Part shown: positions 6,390 to 11,697 of the stretch, piece after piece
Layout: every line of letters begins with the position of its first letter
Numbering within the stretch: the first letter of the stretch is position 1
Source of the DNA: Oscillospiraceae bacterium
GTDB lineage: Bacteria; Bacillota_A; Clostridia; Oscillospirales; Ruminococcaceae
NCBI GenBank assembly: GCA_900766795.1
Contig: CAAFWX010000078.1
Span: forward strand, 1-11,697
Reading direction: 5' to 3'
Length of the DNA: 11,697 bases
The notes under the pieces: model-generated
Told to the model about the DNA's origin: nothing
What the model saw: only the letters and a program-made list of their open reading frames with translations
Databases searched by the model: none
Translations under genes and position numbers: made by a program

Positions 6390-6396
6390 AATACAG

Positions 6397-6759
6397 ATGG
6401 ATAAGAAGATTTTACTTGTTGACGATGCGGCTTTCATGAGAATGCTGATTAAGGACACTCTGACAAAGAACGGGTACACAAACATCATTGAGGCTGAGGA
6501 TGGCGTGAAGGCATGCGACGCCTACAACGCGGAGAAGCCCGACCTCGTTATCATGGACATCACCATGCCCAACAAGACAGGAATTGAAGCGCTTAAGGAC
6601 ATCAAGGGCGGCGACCCCATGGCAAAGGAGGTTATGTGCTCGGCAATGGGTCAGGAGGCTATGGTTGTTGAAGCAATCAAGCTCGGCGCGCTGGACTTTA
6701 TCGTAAAGCCCTTTAAGCCCGACAGAATCCTTCAGACTGTAAAGAAAGTCCTCGGCTGA
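6397..6759 (+). CDS. cheY: Chemotaxis response regulator CheY
   Basis: CheY is a single-domain response regulator, phosphorylated by CheA, that binds FliM to set the direction or duration of rotation. The 120-residue protein is a bare receiver domain. All key residues are present: acidic pair D9 and D10, phospho-acceptor D54 (in VIMDITMP), S82 at the switch Thr/Ser position, and K104 followed by P105. The DDAAFMRMLIKD start is typical of Firmicute CheY. Its place after fliY, its likely phosphatase, is as in B. subtilis. It is the last gene before an intrinsic terminator and so may end a shorter transcript starting before motB. Confidence 0.97.
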   Translation: MDKKILLVDDAAFMRMLIKDTLTKNGYTNIIEAEDGVKACDAYNAEKPDLVIMDITMPNKTGIEALKDIKGGDPMAKEVMCSAMGQEAMVVEAIKLGALDFIVKPFKPDRILQTVKKVLG

Positions 6760-6775
6760 TTATTCTACATAGTTC

Positions 6776-6810
6776 AAGGCGGGGTTTTCTGTCCCGCCTT
6801 TTGGCTTTTT
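6776..6810 (+). terminator. Rho-independent terminator after cheY
   Basis: The stem 6776-6784 pairs with 6792-6800 (AAGGCGGG with CCCGCCTT plus one G-U pair) around a 7-nt loop, followed at once by TTTT, then GGC and a further TTTTT. It starts 16 nt after the cheY stop. All downstream genes continue in the same direction and no clear promoter follows before fliO. It is therefore probably a partial terminator that lowers transcription of the export genes. Confidence 0.85.
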
Positions 6811-6828
6811 AACGGAGTGAAAATTTTC

Positions 6829-6853
6829 CTCCCGCGTGGGAGCTTGAAGGGAG
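6829..6853 (+). promoter_or_regulatory. Leader hairpin and repeated GGGAG before fliO
   Basis: CTCCC (6829-6833) can pair with GGGAG at 6838-6842 (4-nt loop) or with the identical GGGAG at 6849-6853, which is the Shine-Dalgarno of fliO. The first pairing leaves the binding site free and the second would hide it. The small-loop form should be favoured. A translation switch is only a guess; both stems are just 5 bp. Confidence 0.3.
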
Positions 6854-6859
6854 CGCACA

Positions 6860-7195
6860 GTGGAATATTTTCAGATGATTATGGCGCTGCTGGGCGTTCT
6901 GGCATTGGTCGGGCTGTTGTTCTGGCTGATGAAAAAGTTCAATGCCCGCGTGTCGGTTTCTGACACCAAGCACATGAAGATTCTCGAGCGGATAAACCTC
7001 GGACCGGACAAAATGCTTCTGCTGGTGAGCGTCTGCGGAAAGTGCATGGTTATCGGCGTGACGACGAATCACACCGAGAAAATCTGCGACATCGACCTCA
7101 CCGAAGAGGAGCTTTGCGCAAAGACGGCGGGCGAGGGCAATCCAAGCTTTGCCGAGTCCATGAAAATCATGCTCGAGAAGATGAAGAACAAGTAG
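6860..7195 (+). CDS. fliO: Flagellar export chaperone FliO (FliZ in Bacillus)
   Basis: FliO is a small membrane protein that helps assemble FliP into the export gate. The 111-residue protein has one membrane helix (about 5-24), then a basic edge, then a cytoplasmic domain with the family pattern: KILERINLGPDKMLLLVSV, then IGVT. The usual small-residue turn in the middle here reads CGKC (C59, C62), with further cysteines at 76 and 86. The GTG start has AAGGGAG with 6-nt spacing. It opens the export-gate cluster directly after the terminator, and fliP follows 11 nt later with its Shine-Dalgarno on the fliO stop. Position and pattern make the call safe although the family is poorly conserved. 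Confidence 0.9.
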   Translation: MEYFQMIMALLGVLALVGLLFWLMKKFNARVSVSDTKHMKILERINLGPDKMLLLVSVCGKCMVIGVTTNHTEKICDIDLTEEELCAKTAGEGNPSFAESMKIMLEKMKNK

Positions 7196-7206
7196 GGGGC
7201 AATCAG

Positions 7207-8079
7207 ATGATAAAACGCTTGTTTGAAACGGACAAAAAGCTTGTTGTGAAATTTGCCGTTTCGCTGTTTGTGTCGATATTCCTGACTGTGTTCTTCTTCA
7301 CGGCGCGGTCGTTTGCAGAGCCGGTGACGGATGTGACGAGCGCGGACACGGGGCAGTACCTCGACACCGAGGCGACGTACACCGGCGACAGCCCCACGTC
7401 CTCTGTTTTGCAGGAGGTTATCGGCGTGGACGCTTCTCAGCCGCTGGAGGTAATCCTGCTTCTGACGCTGCTGGCGCTGGCGCCGTCAATGCTTATCATG
7501 ATGACCTGCTTCACGCGAATCATCATCGTGCTGAGCTTTCTGCGGAGCGCCATGCAAACGCAGAACACCCCTCCGAACATGGTACTGACAGGAATGGCGC
7601 TGTTTCTGACGCTGTTCATCATGGCGCCTGTTTTCGCCGAAATCAACGAGGTTGCCTATCAGCCATACATAAACGAGGAGCTGACCACCGAGCAGGCGCT
7701 GGAAGCGGCTGCGGTTCCGCTGAAGCGGTTCATGCTAAAGCAGACCTCCAACGACGACCTGGATTTCTTTATCGACCTGTCCAAGACCGAGGAGCCTGAG
7801 GGCGGATATACGCAGGAGTATATCGAAAACGAGCTTTCGCTCACGGTCATTGTGCCCTCGTTTATGATAAGCGAGCTTAAGCGCGCTTTCCAGATGGGCT
7901 TTTTGATATTCATTCCGTTCCTGATAATCGACCTTGTGGTGGGAAGCACGCTGATGTCGATGGGTATGATGATGCTTCCGCCGGCGATGATTTCTATGCC
8001 GTTCAAGATTCTGATTTTCGTTCTGGCGGACGGCTGGAATCTTCTTATCGGCTCGGTTGTTTCAAGCTATAACTGGTAG
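7207..8079 (+). CDS. fliP: Flagellar export gate protein FliP
   Basis: FliP forms, with FliQ and FliR, the helical core of the type III export gate in the cytoplasmic membrane. The 290-residue protein has a basic N-terminus and hydrophobic signal peptide (about 15-32), with a likely cleavage site after SFA (residue 37). An extra polar, acidic stretch (38-78) follows, making it longer than the ~245-residue enteric protein. The family core is clear: LLALAPSMLIMMTCFTRIII, QTPPN-like QNTPPN, MAPVF, the FMISELKRAFQMGFLIFIPF segment with IDLVVGS, and LPPAMISMPFKI. The ATG at 7207 has AGGGGG 7 nt before it, overlapping the fliO stop; the longer in-frame extension back to 7042 lies inside fliO. fliQ follows after 17 nt. 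Confidence 0.96.
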   Translation: MIKRLFETDKKLVVKFAVSLFVSIFLTVFFFTARSFAEPVTDVTSADTGQYLDTEATYTGDSPTSSVLQEVIGVDASQPLEVILLLTLLALAPSMLIMMTCFTRIIIVLSFLRSAMQTQNTPPNMVLTGMALFLTLFIMAPVFAEINEVAYQPYINEELTTEQALEAAAVPLKRFMLKQTSNDDLDFFIDLSKTEEPEGGYTQEYIENELSLTVIVPSFMISELKRAFQMGFLIFIPFLIIDLVVGSTLMSMGMMMLPPAMISMPFKILIFVLADGWNLLIGSVVSSYNW

Positions 8080-8096
8080 CGAAGGGGGCGTGAGCT

Positions 8097-8369
8097 TTGA
8101 CTCAGGACATTGTTGTTGAGATATTTCGGGAAGCAATCATGCTGGCTTTCAAGCTTGCCCTCCCCGTGCTCATCGTTGCGATGATTGTGGGTCTTGTGGT
8201 TGCTATTCTTCAGGCGGCAACGCAGGTGCACGAGCAGACCCTGTCTTTCGCGCCGAAGGCTATTGCCGTGGGGCTGACGCTGTTCTTTCTCGGTCCGTGG
8301 ATGATGAACGAATGCGTTGATTTTATGTACTTCGTCTTCGAGAAGATATCGCAGATACCTATAACATGA
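8097..8369 (+). CDS. fliQ: Flagellar export gate protein FliQ
   Basis: FliQ is a small two-helix membrane protein of the export gate, present in about four copies around FliP/FliR. The 90-residue length is exact for the family. Two hydrophobic hairpin segments (about 14-39 and 53-75) flank the conserved QAATQVHEQTLSFAPK, which is the most diagnostic part. It starts with TTG, with AAGGGGG 8 nt before it; a GTG at 8090 is out of frame. The stop overlaps the Shine-Dalgarno of fliR, 10 nt upstream of that gene, suggesting coupled translation of the gate subunits. Confidence 0.95.
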   Translation: MTQDIVVEIFREAIMLAFKLALPVLIVAMIVGLVVAILQAATQVHEQTLSFAPKAIAVGLTLFFLGPWMMNECVDFMYFVFEKISQIPIT

Positions 8370-8379
8370 GGAACATACC

Positions 8380-9165
8380 GTGTCGGAAATTTGGCTAGCG
8401 ATTCAGACGAATTTTGTCGAATATATCATGGTGCTGGCACGCGTCAGCGGTATATTCACCTTTAACCCGATTTTCTCGCGAAACGGCGTGCCGAACTACA
8501 TCAAAGCGGGCTGTTCGATGCTGTTGGCGCTGGTCATGACGGCGGCGGGCGGCTTTGAATACGTCATGCCCGACGGGCTGCTTCCGCTCGCTTTCGACAT
8601 CGCGAAGGAGCTTTTTGTCGGCGCCGTGTTCGGAGTATTTGTGAACATCATGCTTCAGGTGTTCGGCGTTGCGGGCGAGGTTGGCGAAATGCAGCTGGGA
8701 CTTTCCATGGCGAAAAGCTATGACCCCACCTTCGGAAACGCGGGTTTGCTCACGCAGTATTACAGCTACTGGTTTATGATGTATTTCTTCGCCGTGGGCG
8801 GACACCTGAGCTACATAAAGCTGTTTGCGGTGTCCTTTGAAACGATACCGATTGGCTTCACAAGCTTTAACATAAACGTTGCGTATATCCTTGTGATGTA
8901 TTTTGAAACGGTGCTCACGCTGGGACTTAAGCTGGCAATGCCGATTGTCGCGGCGTCGCTTATTACGGAGTTCTGCCTTGGCGTGCTGATGAAGGCGGTA
9001 CCTTCGATTCATGTGTTTGTGCTGAATATCCAGCTTAAAACGCTGGTAGGCTTGATTGTTCTCGCGGCAAGCTGCGGTATGACCTCGGAGTTTGTCGAGA
9101 ACATCATGGGGATTATGTTCTCCAACCTGAACGGAATCGTGGAACAGTTCACGCTTTCCGCATAG
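8380..9165 (+). CDS. fliR: Flagellar export gate protein FliR
   Basis: FliR is the single-copy membrane subunit of the export gate core. The 261-residue protein is hydrophobic throughout, with about six membrane segments and the expected family features: an N-terminal LARVSGIFTFNPIFSRNGVP, a middle segment with GEVGEMQLGLSMAKSYDP, and LKLAMPIVAASLITEFCLGV followed by KAVPSIHVF near the C-terminus. It begins with GTG, with GAGGA 7 nt upstream. It is separate from flhB (26-nt gap, different frame), unlike the fused FliR-FlhB known from some clostridia. Gene order fliP-Q-R-flhB is standard. Confidence 0.95.
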   Translation: MSEIWLAIQTNFVEYIMVLARVSGIFTFNPIFSRNGVPNYIKAGCSMLLALVMTAAGGFEYVMPDGLLPLAFDIAKELFVGAVFGVFVNIMLQVFGVAGEVGEMQLGLSMAKSYDPTFGNAGLLTQYYSYWFMMYFFAVGGHLSYIKLFAVSFETIPIGFTSFNINVAYILVMYFETVLTLGLKLAMPIVAASLITEFCLGVLMKAVPSIHVFVLNIQLKTLVGLIVLAASCGMTSEFVENIMGIMFSNLNGIVEQFTLSA

Positions 9166-9191
9166 CGCTCTCCGAAAAAGGCGGTGGTTGA

Positions 9192-10256
9192 ATGGCGGGC
9201 GAGGAAAAAACCGAAAAGGCGACCCCGAAAAAACGTCAGGACCAGCGCAAGGAGGGCAACGTCCTCCAGTCAAAGGAGATAGTCACTGCGGCTTCCGTTC
9301 TGGGAATTTTTGCGGCGGTGAGGCTTCTCGCGGAGTTTATGATGAAAAACGTCCTAGGGTTCACGACGAAGATGTTCGGCGAGCTGGGCACCGTTCAGGT
9401 GAACATGGACAACATCATGTCTGTTTGGGTGGACGTGATTACGCTTGTGGTTATTGTTGTCATGCCCGTGTGCGCGGTTGCGATGGTGCTGGGAATAATC
9501 CCGACGGTTGCGCAGACAAAGGGGCTTTTCACCATGAAAGCGCTTAAGCCGAAGTTTTCGCGGCTTAATCCCCTTGAGGGAATCAAGAAGCTGTTTTCCG
9601 CGCAGGCTGTCGTCGGTATACTGAAAGGACTTATCGAGGTCGTCATAATCTCGTTTATTGTCTACAACGAGATAAGCGACAGGCTTCCGAGGATTGTCGC
9701 GCTGATGGATACGGGCGTTATGCAGGGGCTTGCCTATGCCGCTTCCAGTATCTTTGACCTTGTAATGCTTATCTGCATTGTGCTGGTGTTTGTCGCCGCT
9801 GCGGATTTCATCTTCCAGTGGTGGCAGTTTGAGAAGAAGCTCAAGATGTCCAAGCAGGAGGTCAAAGAGGAGTTCAAGCAGATGGAGGGCGACCCGCAGA
9901 TAAAGTCCAAGATAAAGCAGAAGCAGCAGCAGATGGCGATGTCGCGTATGATGCAGGAGGTACCCTCCGCGGACGTGGTTGTCAGAAACCCTACTCACTA
10001 CGCTGTTGCGCTGCGCTATGACCAGGACAAAAACCGCGCGCCGCAGGTTATCGCCAAGGGCAAGGATTTCACCGCCCTGAGGATAGTCGAGATTGCCGAG
10101 AAAAACGGCGTTATGACCATGGAAAACCCGCCGCTTGCCCGCGCGCTTTATGCGCAGGTGGATTTGGGGCGAGAGATTCCGTTTGAGCTATATGACGCGG
10201 TGGCAGAGGTGCTCACCGTTGTGTACAAAGAAAAGAACAAAACGCTTCACGCGTAG
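9192..10256 (+). CDS. flhB: Flagellar export switch protein FlhB
   Basis: FlhB controls the change of export from rod/hook subunits to filament subunits when the hook is complete. The 354-residue protein starts with the conserved basic EEKTEKATPKKRQDQRKEGN, has four membrane segments (about 31-48, 79-103, 137-158 and 180-206), then the basic cytoplasmic linker and C-terminal domain. The self-cleavage site NPTH is intact at 266-269, preceded by VVVR. The Shine-Dalgarno of this gene is weak (AAGGCGG at 9178-9184, 7 nt before the ATG), weaker than those of its neighbours. flhA follows after 17 nt. An open frame from 9188, over the start of this gene, is a shadow. Confidence 0.96.
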   Translation: MAGEEKTEKATPKKRQDQRKEGNVLQSKEIVTAASVLGIFAAVRLLAEFMMKNVLGFTTKMFGELGTVQVNMDNIMSVWVDVITLVVIVVMPVCAVAMVLGIIPTVAQTKGLFTMKALKPKFSRLNPLEGIKKLFSAQAVVGILKGLIEVVIISFIVYNEISDRLPRIVALMDTGVMQGLAYAASSIFDLVMLICIVLVFVAAADFIFQWWQFEKKLKMSKQEVKEEFKQMEGDPQIKSKIKQKQQQMAMSRMMQEVPSADVVVRNPTHYAVALRYDQDKNRAPQVIAKGKDFTALRIVEIAEKNGVMTMENPPLARALYAQVDLGREIPFELYDAVAEVLTVVYKEKNKTLHA

Positions 10257-10273
10257 AGAAAGGGGTGGAATAA

Positions 10274-11697
10274 ATGGACATGATAAGAAAGATTCTGAGC
10301 AACTCTATGGTGCTGTTCATCATCTTTATCGTGCTTGCCATCATTATTCCGCTTCCGTCATGGCTGCTTGACCTGCTTATTATGGTCAACATTGCATTGA
10401 GCCTCATTATCCTTGTCATGACAATGTTCATCAAGGACGCGCTGGAGTTCTCCGTTTTCCCGACGGTGCTGCTTATGACGACGGTGTTCAGGCTTTCGCT
10501 GAACATCTCCACAACGCGAGGAATACTATCCAGCGGCTATGCAGGCGATGTAATAAAGGCGTTCGGCAGCTTTGTAATGGGCGGCGACGCGATTGTCGGC
10601 TTCCTGATATTCATAATCATCGTTTTGGTAAACTTCATTGTTATCACCAAAGGCTCCGAGCGAGTTTCCGAGGTTGCTGCGCGTTTCACGCTGGACGCAA
10701 TGCCCGGAAAGCAGATGGCTATTGACGCGGACTTAAACTCCGGTATCATCAACGAGGAACAGGCGCGCACCCGCCGAAACAATATCCAGCGCGAAGCGGA
10801 CTTCTACGGCTCAATGGACGGTGCCACGAAGTTCGTCAAGGGCGACGCGATTATGTCCATCGTCACCACCCTCGTGAACCTTATCGGCGGCGTTATCATC
10901 GGCATGGTGCGTCAGGGCGGCGACTTCACCACTATTCTGAACACCTACTCCCTCGCGACGGTGGGCGACGGTCTGTGCTCGCAGATTCCCGCGCTGCTGA
11001 TTTCCGTTGCAACGGGTATGATTGTCACCCGCGCCGCAAGCGACGACAGCCTTATTAACGACGTCAAGACCCAGTTCACCGCGCAGCCCTTTGTGCTGCT
11101 GATTGCGGGAATAGTTGTGCTTGTTATGATGGTGATTCCCGGCTTCCCGACGTTTGTGCTGCTGTTTCTCGGCGTGCTGCTGATTGTGGGAGCTGTGCTT
11201 CTCAACAATAACAAAAAGAAGATGGCGGAGCTGGAGCTTGCCCAGCGCGCAAAAGAAGAGCAAAAGGAGTTGGAAAAAGCTCCCACCGACAACGACTACT
11301 ACCGCGACATCGACAACGTGTTCAAGCTTCTGAATGTCGAGCCAATAGAAATGGAGTTCGGATACAGCCTGCTGAGGCTTGTTGACGAAAAGAGCGGCGG
11401 CAACTTTATCGAGCGCGTTGTTATTTTCCGAAAGCAGTTTGCGATGGACATGGGCATGGTTATCCCCTCGGTGCGCATGACGGACAACCCCGAGATTAAC
11501 CCCAACCAGTACATCATCAAGATAAAGGGCGAGGAGGTTGCGCGCGGCGAGATTCTCGTTGACCACTACCTCGCGCTTGACAGCGGCGACGTTACGCAGG
11601 AGGTTGACGGCATTGAAACCGTGGAGCCTGCATTCGGTCTGCCCGCGAAGTGGATAAGCGAGGACAAGAAGATAATGGCGGACGTTGCGGGCTACAC
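10274..11697 (+). CDS. flhA: Flagellar export protein FlhA (3' partial)
   Basis: FlhA is the large export-gate protein whose cytoplasmic ring receives substrate-chaperone complexes and which helps use the proton motive force. The frame from the ATG at 10274 is open to the window end: 474 codons of an expected ~680-700. The N-terminal half shows about eight membrane segments and the highly conserved core: FPTVLLMTTVFRLSLNIS, TKGSERVSEVAARFTLDAM, PGKQMAIDADLNSG, RREADFYG-like QREADFYGSMDGATKF and VGDGLCSQIPALLIS. A charged linker (about 312-337) leads into the C-terminal domain, cut off by the window. AAAGGGG lies 8 nt before the start. An ATG two codons later (10280) is a less likely start. 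Confidence 0.96.
   Translation, partial: MDMIRKILSNSMVLFIIFIVLAIIIPLPSWLLDLLIMVNIALSLIILVMTMFIKDALEFSVFPTVLLMTTVFRLSLNISTTRGILSSGYAGDVIKAFGSFVMGGDAIVGFLIFIIIVLVNFIVITKGSERVSEVAARFTLDAMPGKQMAIDADLNSGIINEEQARTRRNNIQREADFYGSMDGATKFVKGDAIMSIVTTLVNLIGGVIIGMVRQGGDFTTILNTYSLATVGDGLCSQIPALLISVATGMIVTRAASDDSLINDVKTQFTAQPFVLLIAGIVVLVMMVIPGFPTFVLLFLGVLLIVGAVLLNNNKKKMAELELAQRAKEEQKELEKAPTDNDYYRDIDNVFKLLNVEPIEMEFGYSLLRLVDEKSGGNFIERVVIFRKQFAMDMGMVIPSVRMTDNPEINPNQYIIKIKGEEVARGEILVDHYLALDSGDVTQEVDGIETVEPAFGLPAKWISEDKKIMADVAGY

Noticed and set aside
6337..6396. Upstream in-frame ATG for cheY, likewise 4049 for fliM, 7042 for fliP and 1942 for swrD
   Set aside because: The extra residues overlap neighbouring genes or lack family similarity, and a good Shine-Dalgarno stands before the shorter start in each case.
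9166..9191. A broken FliR-FlhB fusion
   Set aside because: Both genes have intact ends, a normal 26-nt gap and their own start signals; separate genes are the common state.
9188..9547. A 119-codon + strand frame over the start of flhB
   Set aside because: It lies wholly inside flhB apart from 4 bases, has no better binding site and encodes a low-hydrophobicity Gly/Arg-rich product typical of a shadow frame.

Overview
The window is one continuous block of a bacterial flagellar/chemotaxis (fla/che) operon. All genes are on the + strand, and no mobile elements, tRNAs, rRNAs or CRISPR arrays are visible. In order it holds: flgE (5' end missing), swrD/flbD, motA, motB, fliM, fliY, cheY, fliO (fliZ), fliP, fliQ, fliR, flhB and flhA (3' end missing). 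This order, the two-domain FliY in place of a short FliN, SwrD after the hook gene, the Bacillus-type CheY start and the purine-rich Shine-Dalgarno sequences point to a motile Firmicute. Finding motA-motB between swrD and fliM, with no fliL, fits Clostridia better than Bacillus. Codon use is rich in C and G at third positions. The family or genus cannot be fixed from this window.

Layout: 1-1854 encodes the hook protein, which carries a large inserted region of three related modules. 1960-3021 holds swrD and motA, with short gaps containing only small hairpins. 3022-3141 is an AT-rich gap with a strong-looking housekeeping (sigma-A type) promoter. 3142-6759 holds motB, fliM, fliY and cheY (stator, switch and CheY response regulator). 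6760-6859 holds a convincing intrinsic terminator and a short leader. 6860 to the end holds the export-gate genes fliO-P-Q-R, flhB and flhA, tightly packed with 10-26 nt gaps.

The products form one machine. FlhA, FlhB, FliP, FliQ, FliR and FliO make the export gate that secretes rod, hook and filament subunits, including FlgE. MotA/MotB are the stator, SwrD is a motor-power accessory protein, and FliM/FliY form the switch that binds phosphorylated CheY. FliY probably also dephosphorylates CheY.

The main point beyond ordinary annotation is regulatory. The promoter before motB and the terminator after cheY bracket motB-fliM-fliY-cheY as a possible sub-operon inside the long operon. Secondary oddities are the three-module FlgE insert with four cysteines, a MotB that lacks the usual peptidoglycan-binding Asp and has an extra acidic tail, a FliY without the N-terminal CheY-binding peptide, and five non-AUG start codons. 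I saw no evidence of a wholly new system; the gene content is that of a recognised flagellar operon.
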